In this document: one piece after another, positions 33,085 through 42,127 of the stretch
How positions within the stretch are numbered: the stretch's first letter is position 1
Layout: each line of letters begins with the position of its first letter
Assembly: GCF_003386095.1 (NCBI RefSeq)
Contig: NZ_QREG01000032.1
Span: 1 to 50,284, forward strand
DNA from: Marinoscillum furvescens DSM 4134
GTDB lineage: Bacteria > Bacteroidota > Bacteroidia > Cytophagales > Cyclobacteriaceae
Direction: 5' to 3'
DNA length: 50,284 bases
Program-made: the position numbers and the translations under genes
Notes under the pieces: model-generated
Told to the model about the DNA's origin: nothing
The model's input: the letters and a program-made list of their open reading frames with translations, nothing else
Database searches by the model: none

Positions 33085-33447
33085 TTAAATGTAGAAATGG
33101 AAGGGATAGAGGAGTTGTACTTTTTTTCGCTCAATCAGCAGGTTGAGCTCCTGATAAGTCTGTTTTTGAAGATGGCCAGTGAAAAAACGGCTTGGTGCCC
33201 ACTGCGCTGTATAGGCTATCGGCTCATCTAAAGGCTGGGGGAGCGGAGTGTTTTTTACCTGGATGGTACGACTTGCCTCTAGAGGTACTGTGTGGTGAAA
33301 GTAATTCTTAGAGTCATCGGTTTGTGCTGCTACTGCTGCCAGCTCAGGGCCTACCAGATACCACTGAGCAGAATAGGTCAGTCCCATGGCCAGCAGGTAG
33401 GTGGCCAGTAGTAAGGAGATGATGCCGTTTTTACGTTGTATGCTCAA
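33085..33447 (-). CDS. Small membrane-anchored orphan protein, 120 aa
   Basis: One N-terminal membrane helix (NGIISLLLATYLLAMGLTYS, ~7-26) followed by an extracytoplasmic ~90-residue tail containing FHHTVPLEASRTIQVKN and a basic helix. No family recognised. It lies 75 nt downstream (same strand) of the antiporter gene, with no clear terminator between, so co-expression is possible. Confidence 0.55.
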   Translation of the reverse strand: MSIQRKNGIISLLLATYLLAMGLTYSAQWYLVGPELAAVAAQTDDSKNYFHHTVPLEASRTIQVKNTPLPQPLDEPIAYTAQWAPSRFFTGHLQKQTYQELNLLIERKKVQLLYPFHFYI

Positions 33448-33522
33448 GGTATTGCAGTTGTAGCTTTACAAAAGTAGGGTTATTCTCGTTTTTTTCTAGC
33501 GGTTTTGTGTCGATAGATTGTG

Positions 33523-34992
33523 CTAAGCGGGGTTTATCCTTAATGCTGCATTGACCTCATCCATAATTTCAATGCTATCGGTGAGTACGATGAGTTTGTC
33601 GTCTGCCATGAGTTCTGTAGATCCATTTGGTGTGAGGTACACCCCATCGCGCTCGATCATTGCGATAATAGCCTTCTTGGGAAAATTGAGTTCTACTATC
33701 TGCAGACCTACGGCTGCAGCGTCAGGCGCTATCCGGATTTCCTTCATAATCGTTTTTGGGTGCTCGGCCAGCAGCTCGTCGGTAGGAGACAAAGGCTTCG
33801 CTTTTTGGGGTAACCCTACATGTAGCCATTTGGCTACCATGGAGGGGGTGGTGCCCTGGATAAGCACCGACGTAAGGGACACAAAAAAGACAATATTGAA
33901 AATGATGGAGGCCTTATCGATGCCTGCAAGTAAGGGGTAGGTAGCAAAAACGATAGGTACTGCGCCTCTCAAACCCACCCACGAGATGTAAAACCGCCTT
34001 CTAAGCTTCATTTTGAAAGGAAGCAGTGAGATGAAAACCGCTAGCGGCCGAGCTACCAGGATTAAGAAAACAGATATCAACAGCCCAATGCCTATATAAG
34101 GAATAATTTGCGAAGGAAAGACCAACAACCCCAGCGTAAGGAATAGCACGATTTGCATGAGCCAGGCCAGACCATCAAACATCCGCATGATGGTTTTTTT
34201 ATGGATCAGGTTTTGGTTACCCAAATACACCGAGCAGATGTAAATGGCCAAAAAACCATTGCCACCCACGGCATTGGTAGCAGAAAAGGTGATAAACATT
34301 AGCGCGATGGTAAGCACTGGATACAGGCCTTCAAAGTCGAGCTTGATTTTATTGATGACCAGCTTGCTGAGCTTGCCAAATATGAAACCTGCCGCAGCTC
34401 CAACAGCCATTTGTAGCAGAAAAACCGGAATTACCGACCAGAAGCCCTGTTCGGGTTGTTGTACAAGAGAGAGAAACGCAATGGTGAGTACATAGGCCAT
34501 GGGGTCGTTACTGCCACTTTCCAGCTCCAGTGTAGGCCTTAGGTTTTTCTTTAGGGCGAGGTTCTTTCCCCTGAGTATGGAAAAAACTGCTGCTGCATCT
34601 GTGGAGGATACGATGGCTCCCAGCAGTAGGCTTTCGTAAATGGAAAAGTCGGTGATGAGGTAGACAAAATAGCCCAAACCCAAAGCTGTGAGGAGTACCC
34701 CCAGGGTGGAAAGCGTGATGCCTACTTTCAGCACAGGTTTTACAGATTGCCAGCTAGTATCCAGACCTCCCGAAAACAAAATGAAATTGAGCGATACTAT
34801 GCCGATAAACTGAGCTATTTGTGGATTGTCGAAATAGATACCACCAATGCCATCAGAGCCGGCCAGCATCCCAATAGACAGGAAGAGGAGGAGCGTAGGA
34901 ATACCAAACCGATAGCTGGTTTTGCCTGCTACAATACTGATCAGAAGCAGAATGGATCCTATAAGTATGATGTTTTCTATAGTAATGGTCAT
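33523..34992 (-). CDS. K+/H+ (cation/proton) antiporter, CPA1 NhaP2-type
   Basis: 489 aa. About 12 membrane helices (1-390) contain the CPA1 signatures LFSGGLDTSWQSVKPVL, SSTDAAAVFSILRG and WVGLRGAVPIVFATYPLL. The cytoplasmic C-terminus (~405-489) is an RCK_C/TrkA_C-like domain (AAAVGLQIVELNFPKKAIIAMI...GSTELMADDKLIVLT) that gates transport in relatives. It exchanges K+ or Na+ for H+ in the inner membrane. The start at ATG 34992 is divergent from the helicase gene across a 287-nt spacer that must hold both promoters. Confidence 0.92.
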   Translation of the reverse strand: MTITIENIILIGSILLLISIVAGKTSYRFGIPTLLLFLSIGMLAGSDGIGGIYFDNPQIAQFIGIVSLNFILFSGGLDTSWQSVKPVLKVGITLSTLGVLLTALGLGYFVYLITDFSIYESLLLGAIVSSTDAAAVFSILRGKNLALKKNLRPTLELESGSNDPMAYVLTIAFLSLVQQPEQGFWSVIPVFLLQMAVGAAAGFIFGKLSKLVINKIKLDFEGLYPVLTIALMFITFSATNAVGGNGFLAIYICSVYLGNQNLIHKKTIMRMFDGLAWLMQIVLFLTLGLLVFPSQIIPYIGIGLLISVFLILVARPLAVFISLLPFKMKLRRRFYISWVGLRGAVPIVFATYPLLAGIDKASIIFNIVFFVSLTSVLIQGTTPSMVAKWLHVGLPQKAKPLSPTDELLAEHPKTIMKEIRIAPDAAAVGLQIVELNFPKKAIIAMIERDGVYLTPNGSTELMADDKLIVLTDSIEIMDEVNAALRINPA

Positions 34993-35279
34993 CGGTATGC
35001 CCTGGGAATTTTTTAAACCCTCAATTTACGAGATAGATAAGACACGGTTCTAACGTGCCTGGCGTTTTTAGTGTTGCTCGATAATAGCTGATTCCTGGGG
35101 CTGTGGCAAGGAGAAATCTAATGTAGAGTTAGGAAGATGGATTTGGCAGCATTGTTAGCGTGTTGATACTCAATAGTGTAGCTATCTGATTCATCATCTG
35201 GTTAACCATGGCCGGGTGCACGGCTGGTTCTTGAAAAAAAGGTGATCTTTGCCTGCTCATTCGTATCTGACTTCAATCC

Positions 35280-36584
35280 ATGTCCATCAAAAACCAACAA
35301 CAAATCCTTAAAAAACTAGGCATCCAACAGCTCAATCCCATGCAGGAGGCCACCGCAGTGGCCATTCAGTCGGCACGGCATGTGATGCTGCTATCGCCTA
35401 CAGGTACAGGCAAGACGTTGGCTTTTCTGCTGCCGATCATTGCTGAGCTAGATCCGGAGGAGTCTAAGGTGCAGGTGCTGATCATCGTGCCATCACGCGA
35501 GCTGGCCCTCCAAATAGAGCAGGTAGTGCGCGAGATGGGTTCCGGCTACAAAGTAAACGCCATCTATGGTGGCCGCTCGGGTGGCAAGGACAAGCTAGAC
35601 CTGAAAACCCCACCTGCCATCCTCATAGGTACCCCTGGTCGACTAGCAGATCGCATCCGGAGACGAGATATAGATACCTCCCAAATCAATACACTGGTGC
35701 TGGACGAGTTTGACAAGTCGCTCGAAGTGGGCTTTGATGAGGAGATGATAGAAATCACACAGGCGGTGCGCCGAGTGCGTAAAATCGTGCTTACTTCTGC
35801 CACTCAGGGTGTAGAAGTGCCCTCATTCGTCAATTTTAAGCAACCCAAAATCGTTGATTTTCTAGGCCAGAAGTCCAATAACCTGACTTTAAAACGGGTG
35901 ATTTCGCCTGAAAAGGACAAAGCCAAAACACTCATTCAGCTCTTGAGGAATGTGGGTGATCAACCAGGGATTATTTTTTGTAATTACAAAGACACCATCA
36001 GTTACCTCAGTGAGCACCTGGAGGCAGAAGGAATTGGGCATGCCACGTTTTATGGGGGCATGGAGCAGATCGATCGGGAGCGATCGCTGGTGAAGTTTCG
36101 CAATAAGTCGCACCAGCTGCTGCTGGCCACCGACCTGGCCGCTCGCGGACTGGACATCCCTGAGCTGGGTTTTATCATCCATTACCAGCTTCCACATCGT
36201 GAAGAGGAGTTTACGCACCGTAATGGCCGCACGGCACGGATGCATAGTAGTGGAGTGGCGTACCTGATCCAGTGGGAAGCAGAAAGTTTACCCGAATTTA
36301 TTCAGAAGGTGGACACCTACAAGCCAGGTGCAGGACAGGATATTTCTGCTCCAGTGTGGAAGACGCTCTTTGTGTCTGGCGGCCGAAAGGACAAGATATC
36401 CAAAGGGGATTTGGCGGGTACGTTTATCAAGCAAGGAAAGCTGGATCGTGACGATGTAGGTGTGATTGAGGTGAAGCATGACTGTGCATTTGTGGCCGTT
36501 ACCGCCAAAAAAGCTGCTCAAATTGCCAAAACCCTCAACAACACCCGCATCAAGAAGAAAAAAGTGCGGGTGTCGGTACTTTAG
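35280..36584 (+). CDS. DEAD-box RNA helicase, DbpA-like C-terminus
   Basis: 434 aa. Q motif LNPMQEATA, Walker A LSPTGTGKT, VPSRELALQI, GTPGRL, Walker B variant LDEFDK in place of DEAD, SAT, and helicase-C motifs LLATDLAARGLDIP and HRNGRTAR. The last ~80 residues (WKTLFVSGGRKDKISKGDLAGTF ... DCAFVAVTAKKAAQIAKTLN) are a DbpA-type RNA-binding domain, which in E. coli recognises 23S rRNA; a ribosome-assembly role is the best inference. Single gene. A 9-bp inverted repeat (36541-36573) lies inside its last codons. Confidence 0.93.
   Translation: MSIKNQQQILKKLGIQQLNPMQEATAVAIQSARHVMLLSPTGTGKTLAFLLPIIAELDPEESKVQVLIIVPSRELALQIEQVVREMGSGYKVNAIYGGRSGGKDKLDLKTPPAILIGTPGRLADRIRRRDIDTSQINTLVLDEFDKSLEVGFDEEMIEITQAVRRVRKIVLTSATQGVEVPSFVNFKQPKIVDFLGQKSNNLTLKRVISPEKDKAKTLIQLLRNVGDQPGIIFCNYKDTISYLSEHLEAEGIGHATFYGGMEQIDRERSLVKFRNKSHQLLLATDLAARGLDIPELGFIIHYQLPHREEEFTHRNGRTARMHSSGVAYLIQWEAESLPEFIQKVDTYKPGAGQDISAPVWKTLFVSGGRKDKISKGDLAGTFIKQGKLDRDDVGVIEVKHDCAFVAVTAKKAAQIAKTLNNTRIKKKKVRVSVL
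36541..36573 (+). repeat. Inverted repeat inside the 3' end of the helicase gene
   Basis: Arms ACACCCGCA (36541-36549) and TGCGGGTGT (36565-36573), 15-nt loop rich in A. No T-run follows, so it is at most an mRNA 3'-end structure. Confidence 0.45.
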
Positions 36585-36735
36585 TATATGCTTAAGGGTA
36601 TGTTTGATCATTGCTGTCGCGGTTGGAAATTTACCAACATGACGCGCTAGATATACTTCCGAAAAAAAGTTGGCTGGAAAGTGTATCTTTTGATCATTTC
36701 TGCATTCTACAGGGAAAAGGAGCACCTATTCACCA

Positions 36736-37293
36736 ATGAACAAAACCGAAACGGTCACGGATCAGGAACTGATCGAACGTTCCAAAAAAGACCACAGAGC
36801 TTTCGAAGGCTTATATGAGCGATATTTCGAGCAGATCTACCGGTTTGTGATCAAGCGGGTAAATGAGCCCACAGTATCAGCGGATATTGCGCAGCAGGTC
36901 TTTTTCAATGCTTTGACCCGGCTGTCCAGCTATCGGGAGATGGGTCACCCCTACAGCAGCTACCTCCACCGCATCGCAATTAATCTGTGTAACGAATATT
37001 TTAGAAAAAGCAAGAATCAGCGCTTTGTGCTGATGGATGATGCGCTAGCTGAATCCCTGATCCAGTCGATGGGCTGTGCTGATGCAGAGCATCTCCAAAG
37101 GGAGGCAGCCCTCATCCAGGCATTAGAGCAACTAAAGAGCAAAGAACTCATGCTGGTGGAGTTACGGTTTTTTGAAGGCTACTCCTTCAAGGAAATTGGC
37201 TACCTGAGCGGTATCACCGAAAATTCCGCTAAGGTGAAGACCTACAGAATTCTGAAAAAACTCAAACGTATGATCGATGGCCATGGAAAATAA
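36736..37293 (+). CDS. ECF RNA polymerase sigma factor
   Basis: 185 aa. Sigma region 2 (~12-85) has AFEGLYERYFEQIYRFVIKR and ADIAQQVFFNAL; region 4 (~125-180) has LKSKELMLVELRFFEGYSFK and GITENSAKVKTYRILKKLKR. First gene of a tightly packed rightward operon; the second gene starts 17 nt before its stop. Sigma factors in this position usually respond to an anti-sigma encoded next; here that place is taken by a TonB_C membrane protein. Its targets probably include its own operon. Confidence 0.92.
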   Translation: MNKTETVTDQELIERSKKDHRAFEGLYERYFEQIYRFVIKRVNEPTVSADIAQQVFFNALTRLSSYREMGHPYSSYLHRIAINLCNEYFRKSKNQRFVLMDDALAESLIQSMGCADAEHLQREAALIQALEQLKSKELMLVELRFFEGYSFKEIGYLSGITENSAKVKTYRILKKLKRMIDGHGK

Positions 37294-38023
37294 GAAAGTA
37301 AAGATCGTACGGCATATCGAGCACCTGCATGATGGAGCGAAGCATAGTAATTTCGAGGCGCTATATGACCAGTATACAGACTACCGTGCTACACTTGTAA
37401 AATATAAAATAGTAGGAGCGGTGTGTGTATCAATCGCTGTAACAGCTATTATTTATCTGCTTGCGAGCGACTTGACTAAGCCAGAGAAAATCCAAATGCA
37501 AACCCATGAACTGATGCGATTGGCACCCAAGCCCCTTCAACATGGACTCGCCACTCGGCTTCCAGATCGGCTGGATCCGAACGCCCAGATCAAGACCAAA
37601 CAGTCAGAGCTTCCAGTTGCCAGACTTATGGAGCAAAAAGAGGAGTCTACAGGTTCAGAGGAGGCTGTTATTCCTGATACTGTTTCAATTGATACTTCCC
37701 CATCCATGAGTGTTTTTAGGGCAGCCCAACCCATAGCAGGTATTAGCCACTTGTTAGCTTACTTACAGGCAAACATCATTTACCCGGAAGCTCACAAGCC
37801 AGACTCCATTTCAGGTACAGTGGTGGTGGGCTTTACGGTGCTGGAGGATAGTACCATTGGCGCTATCAAAGTGGTTCAATCGCTGGGAGCGCTATTCGAC
37901 GAAGAAGCAAAGCGCGTAGTACGTCACATGCCTACGTGGCAGCCTGCCATGCAAAATCAAAAACCTGTGAAGCAGGATTTTACTATCCCCATTACTTTTC
38001 AGTTATTTTCTGAGCAGCCATGA
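37277..38023 (+). CDS. Single-pass membrane protein with periplasmic TonB_C domain (anti-sigma candidate)
   Basis: 248 aa from ATG 37277, or 246 aa from ATG 37283; both starts lie inside the sigma gene. The cytoplasmic N-terminus (~1-43) is basic and helical (VRHIEHLHDGAKHSNFEALY). One membrane helix follows (~44-65, KIVGAVCVSIAVTAIIYLLA), then a periplasmic linker and a C-terminal TonB_C domain (~150-248: LLAYLQANIIYPEAHKPD, GTVVVGFTVLEDSTIGAI, MPTWQPAMQNQKPVKQDFTI). The layout is that of an anti-sigma: small cytoplasmic part, membrane anchor, periplasmic sensor. It lacks a recognisable zinc-binding anti-sigma motif. A conventional TonB role is less likely, because the Pro-rich linker is missing. 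The stop overlaps the next start (ATGA). Confidence 0.75.
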   Translation: MAMENKKVKIVRHIEHLHDGAKHSNFEALYDQYTDYRATLVKYKIVGAVCVSIAVTAIIYLLASDLTKPEKIQMQTHELMRLAPKPLQHGLATRLPDRLDPNAQIKTKQSELPVARLMEQKEESTGSEEAVIPDTVSIDTSPSMSVFRAAQPIAGISHLLAYLQANIIYPEAHKPDSISGTVVVGFTVLEDSTIGAIKVVQSLGALFDEEAKRVVRHMPTWQPAMQNQKPVKQDFTIPITFQLFSEQP

Positions 38024-40626
38024 AGTATTTTTTATCGATCATCTTTGTTGGGTTGGTGTGTTGGGGCTATGCGCAAAATGGCTGTGGTAGCGAGTCGAGC
38101 CTTACCGATGCGGAGCGTTTAGTCATTGCCACAAAGCTGGAACGCTGGCAGGGGAGTACTTCCAGGAGAATCACTTTCGAAATACCCGTGGTATTTCATG
38201 TTCTCAGTCATTCAATGGTAGATAGATCGGATGAGCTGATCGAGCTGCTTGATCAAGTTAATCAAGCATTTGCAGGAGAGGGGGTGTTTTCTGAAAGCGT
38301 CAATACAGGTATTCAGTTTTGTTTGGCAAAAGCAACACCAGACTCAGGCGTGACCAGCGGTATTCAGCACATCGTCACACCCTATGGAGGGCTGGATGCA
38401 GACATGGAGCTTGATCGTACCATTTCCACTGTCTCTTGGGATCCTGCTCGCTATGTGAATATCTATGTGGTGGATGAAATTCGAGGAGAGGCTCTGGCAA
38501 CGTACTCTGGACGCACCTGGTGGACACGCCTTGGTATCGGTGGGCTGGCAGCGCCACATCAAGGTGTCTGGATTGCGTCGGCAAGCGTAGATGTTTTGGT
38601 ACATGAACTAGGTCACTACTTTGGCTTATTACATACCTTCCAAGGGTATCCAATGGGCTGTGCCAATGCTGACTGTACGCTGGATGGTGATATGGTATGT
38701 GATACACCTCCGGACAACACTGTTGTTGGAAATTTACTCAATAGCTGCTTTACTGATACCCTTTCCAATTACTCTAATGGCTTTTTTACGGAAGATGTGC
38801 CGGACTCCAAAAACTTTATGGACTACAATTCATCGGGTACTTTTACGGAGGGACAGGCAGAGCGTATGCGCTTTTTTATTGATAACGATTACCCCCAATT
38901 GCCCAACAGTACTTTATGTGTGAAGCCCTGTGAACTGCCTCCGGTGGGGGTTTCAGCTAGTATGCAACAGTCTACAGCAGGTGATTCGGTAAGGTTTTCG
39001 GTAGTAGCCGACTCATCCAACCTGACCTTTCGGTGGTATGTAGCCGACAAGCTGATAAGTGACTCTTCTTCGTTTGTGTATGCTTTTCCTGAAAAGGGCT
39101 GGTATGAGGTACGACTCAATGCTTTTCGCAACAGCGACAGTACCTGTTTTGCTTCTTTTGCTTACCATATTCCTGTGACGTGTGGAGTCTCTGCACGATT
39201 TTCTCCTGAAAAGCGCATCATTGCTTCCAAAGTTCCGCACGCGCTGATGACCGATTCTGTTCGGCTGGTCAATTATAGTACCGGTGCTGACACTTATGAA
39301 TGGCATATCCAGCATGCCCCACGTGCACCTGAGACTGTTGTTCTTCCTGAGGTGACTGATAGTAGTCAGCACTTCACCTATTTATTCAAAGAACCTGGCG
39401 ACTATACCATTTGGCTGGAGGCCCAATCCGGAGATTGCAGAGACACCTCCAGGATGTTTGTGCTGCCCGTAGATGACCCCACCATGGATGCCCGTGCCAG
39501 GTTTAATAGCCTCACCTGCTACAACGATACAGCCGTAATAGCGGATTTTGTAATCTACAACGATGGCTATGATACCATTAATGTAAAAACGCCTATTAGC
39601 ATCTATGACGGTGATCCGGCGCTGGCATCGTCCAGTTTGTTAAAAGTCATGCCTTTGCCAAAGGTCGTCTACGGGAAAGATTCTGCTCGCTTTACTACAG
39701 TACTACCACGGGATAAATCAGTTGATTCGTTTTATCTCGTACTAAATGATTCATCAGGCAGCCGAACGGTAAGTGATTTTCCAAGAGATGACGAAAACTG
39801 GTTGAGCGTACATTCAGAATTTCCAGCTTCCGGTTATGCTGAGCTCACCTACACCAACAACATTGCTGGGGCAGCTTACCTGGACCCACCTGTATCTGCT
39901 TTTTCAGATCTTCTGGCTTGTAGTGGATCGTTATTAACGTTTTCCGTGCCAAATTCGGAAAGGGTAGAGTGGATATCGGCAAATGCTGGAAGCCTCGGGC
40001 AGGACAATCCGCTGGAGTACACCGTGACTGAAGACGACTCACTTTTTACTCGGTATACCTATCGCATTGGATGCCAGATGGATGATACAGTGGCCATTAC
40101 TGTTGATACCAGCCAGGTGGAGTTTCAGCCAGAGTACATCATCACACGAGGAGCAAGTGTGACCCTGGAGCTCAGGGAAGCGCAATACTGCCAGTGGCAA
40201 GTGAACGGACGGAAGCAAGGAGGCTGTACCATGCAAGTTGCGCCTGAGCAGACTACCCACTACACCTTTCAAGCTACTGATCGCAATGGCTGCATTAAAG
40301 AGGGAGTAATCACCGTGTACGTAGAACATGATGGGTATTTGCCAGACCTTTTTACACCAAATCATGATGGAAACAATGACAACCTGCGTGTGTATGGGCT
40401 CCAGGGCGTGCAGCAGATTACTTTTCAGCTTTACAACGCTCGTGGTAAGGTGGTATATGAAAGCGCCAGCCTGGATGAGCTACTGTTTTCTGGCTGGGAT
40501 GGAACTTATCTCGGTCAGTTGCTGCCCTCAGGAGCATACTTTTGGCAGGTTTCAGGACGGAGTTTGTCGGGCAATCCTATTCGTATCAATGGTGCAGAGT
40601 CGGGAGTAATTCACCTCGTAAGATGA
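38020..40626 (+). CDS. Secreted M43-family metalloprotease with PKD-like domains and T9SS type B sorting domain
   Basis: 868 aa with a signal peptide (to ~GYAQ, residue 19). The catalytic domain (~50-290) has zinc site HELGHYFGLLH (H195, E196, H199, H205) and a Met-turn at FMDYNSSG (M267), the pappalysin/cytophagalysin (M43) pattern. Two PKD-like beta sandwiches follow (~310-490), then CARDB-like and further Ig-like strands. The C-terminal ~95 residues, LPDLFTPNHDGNNDNLRVYG ... GWDGTYLGQLLPSGAYFWQV, form the gliding-motility-associated (type B) T9SS signal, so the protein is secreted to or across the surface. It overlaps both neighbours by 4 nt (ATGA). Type B cargo usually needs a PorP/SprF partner, which is the next gene. 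Confidence 0.9.
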   Translation: MKYFLSIIFVGLVCWGYAQNGCGSESSLTDAERLVIATKLERWQGSTSRRITFEIPVVFHVLSHSMVDRSDELIELLDQVNQAFAGEGVFSESVNTGIQFCLAKATPDSGVTSGIQHIVTPYGGLDADMELDRTISTVSWDPARYVNIYVVDEIRGEALATYSGRTWWTRLGIGGLAAPHQGVWIASASVDVLVHELGHYFGLLHTFQGYPMGCANADCTLDGDMVCDTPPDNTVVGNLLNSCFTDTLSNYSNGFFTEDVPDSKNFMDYNSSGTFTEGQAERMRFFIDNDYPQLPNSTLCVKPCELPPVGVSASMQQSTAGDSVRFSVVADSSNLTFRWYVADKLISDSSSFVYAFPEKGWYEVRLNAFRNSDSTCFASFAYHIPVTCGVSARFSPEKRIIASKVPHALMTDSVRLVNYSTGADTYEWHIQHAPRAPETVVLPEVTDSSQHFTYLFKEPGDYTIWLEAQSGDCRDTSRMFVLPVDDPTMDARARFNSLTCYNDTAVIADFVIYNDGYDTINVKTPISIYDGDPALASSSLLKVMPLPKVVYGKDSARFTTVLPRDKSVDSFYLVLNDSSGSRTVSDFPRDDENWLSVHSEFPASGYAELTYTNNIAGAAYLDPPVSAFSDLLACSGSLLTFSVPNSERVEWISANAGSLGQDNPLEYTVTEDDSLFTRYTYRIGCQMDDTVAITVDTSQVEFQPEYIITRGASVTLELREAQYCQWQVNGRKQGGCTMQVAPEQTTHYTFQATDRNGCIKEGVITVYVEHDGYLPDLFTPNHDGNNDNLRVYGLQGVQQITFQLYNARGKVVYESASLDELLFSGWDGTYLGQLLPSGAYFWQVSGRSLSGNPIRINGAESGVIHLVR

Positions 40627-42086
40627 ACGGTTTGCGATTTCATATTGGTTGGCTGCTATTGGTAAGCGTAGGTTTTTGGGCCAAGGGGCAGCAGACCATG
40701 CACGGATTAGTGGACTTTACAAATGCGGTATATAACCCGGCTACTATTGGCATGGATAATTACATGGCTGCAGAGCTCATGTACCGTTCCCAACAAACCA
40801 TGCCCGGGGTGCGGCTTACCTCAGCGCTGCTTAGCCTGAAGTATCCCATTTTCAATAAAGTTCGGGATCCATCCATGACGTATGGGCTGGTGGCTGGTCA
40901 AGATCAAACCGGCCTGGACGGCCTCCTTACTACGTATACTATGGGAGGCTTGTATGCGGTGAACCTGCTGCCTGCTCAGCGGTATCATCGCCTGTGCCTG
41001 GGTACAGGCCTGAGTTATTTTCGGCAGACTGCCGCTATATCACAGCTCACCACTGGTCAGCAGTATGTTCCGGGGGTGGGTTTCGACCCTTCCCAGCCCA
41101 ATGGTGAAATCAGTGGTGATCTGGACGGTCGGTACTTCACATGGGATTTGGGTTTAGCCTGGAGTGAAAGTCACCGTAAGTATGGAATTGCGAAATATGC
41201 CAATGTTGCTTTGCTAAGTGCCAACAGGCCACGAGAAAGCAACTGGTCGGAGGCAAGGCTCAACCCGATACTCTATGCAAGTGCAGGGCATCAGGTATAC
41301 CGAAAGCGTCATTTTGCCCTGCAAGCAGATGTGCGACTGTGGGCAGCCGATCGACTGTTTTCCGCCGCAGTGGGGCTAACATCAAAAATGAACATGCGTA
41401 GGGGACGCACCAAACAGCGGCTGGACCTTTCCCTTTTTTACACTCAAAATCAGGGAGTAAACCTCGGAGTGACACTGGTGGATGATCGACGGTTTAGCGT
41501 AGGAGCCAGCTATGAGGTGCCTCTCAATAGTCATGTGGCCCATCAGGGGGCCTTTGAGATAGGGTTGGAGGTGAAGCGCTTACGCAAAAGTAAAAGAAAG
41601 AGGCGATCTGCATTTTATAGTCGTAGGCCTGCGCGCCCTGCATCAGTAGATGATGACAAACTCTCTATTCTGGGAGATAGTGCTGCTGTGGAGCCAATAG
41701 ATAGTGTCCTGTTGGCTGATTCGATACCGCCGAAGGAAGCGGGCATGGTGGATAGCCTGCTCCTCTATTTTACCTATGAGCATAATAGCCGCAGGCCCAA
41801 GGATGAAGAAGTGGCTGTACTGGAGGAGTTACTAACGCTGCTACGCCAGTATCCGGAGGCGGAGATAGACCTGATCGGCCATACCGATGATACGGGCAGT
41901 CACCGCTATAATCAGCAGCTTTCGGAGTGGCGTGCCGAGTTTATCTATGAGCTGTTGGTCTACAAGGGCATAGATCCAGACCGCATGACTTACACGGGAG
42001 CGGGTGAGCTCTACCCCCTCAATGACAACTCGGACGAGGAGGACCGCAGCGCAAATCGGAGATTGGAGGTGATTATTTATTATTGA
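40623..42086 (+). CDS. PorP/SprF-type T9SS membrane protein fused to OmpA-like domain
   Basis: 487 aa from ATG 40623 (MNGLRFHIGWLLLVSVGFWA), which overlaps the protease stop (ATGA); a longer frame from 40542 lies in the protease gene and is rejected. Signal peptide to ~residue 23. The PorP/SprF barrel (~25-325) starts VDFTNAVYNPATIGMDNYMA and includes GLVAGQDQTGLDGLLTTYTM and WSEARLNPILYASAGHQVYR. A linker rich in Arg/Lys then Ser/Asp precedes an OmpA_C domain (~375-487: EIDLIGHTDDTGSHRYNQQL ... RSANRRLEV) that binds peptidoglycan. PorP/SprF proteins anchor or help secrete type B T9SS cargo; the OmpA part would couple the barrel to the cell wall. Confidence 0.88.
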   Translation: MNGLRFHIGWLLLVSVGFWAKGQQTMHGLVDFTNAVYNPATIGMDNYMAAELMYRSQQTMPGVRLTSALLSLKYPIFNKVRDPSMTYGLVAGQDQTGLDGLLTTYTMGGLYAVNLLPAQRYHRLCLGTGLSYFRQTAAISQLTTGQQYVPGVGFDPSQPNGEISGDLDGRYFTWDLGLAWSESHRKYGIAKYANVALLSANRPRESNWSEARLNPILYASAGHQVYRKRHFALQADVRLWAADRLFSAAVGLTSKMNMRRGRTKQRLDLSLFYTQNQGVNLGVTLVDDRRFSVGASYEVPLNSHVAHQGAFEIGLEVKRLRKSKRKRRSAFYSRRPARPASVDDDKLSILGDSAAVEPIDSVLLADSIPPKEAGMVDSLLLYFTYEHNSRRPKDEEVAVLEELLTLLRQYPEAEIDLIGHTDDTGSHRYNQQLSEWRAEFIYELLVYKGIDPDRMTYTGAGELYPLNDNSDEEDRSANRRLEVIIYY

Positions 42087-42120
42087 TGGGCTGCACCCAG
42101 CAGTAACTGCATGCAGCCCA
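42087..42120. terminator. Hairpin between convergent operons
   Basis: Arms TGGGCTGCA (42087-42095) and TGCAGCCCA (42112-42120), 9 bp, 16-nt loop, immediately after the PorP-OmpA stop and 7 nt before the ABC permease stop; probable bidirectional terminator. Confidence 0.65.
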
Positions 42121-42127
42121 GATCGTA

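Noticed and set aside
36541-36573. Terminator of the helicase gene
   Set aside because: The inverted repeat is inside the coding sequence and has no T-run after it.
40542-40622. N-terminal extension of the PorP-OmpA protein
   Set aside because: Would overlap the T9SS signal of the protease in another frame and hides the signal peptide; ATG 40623 overlaps the stop as ATGA.
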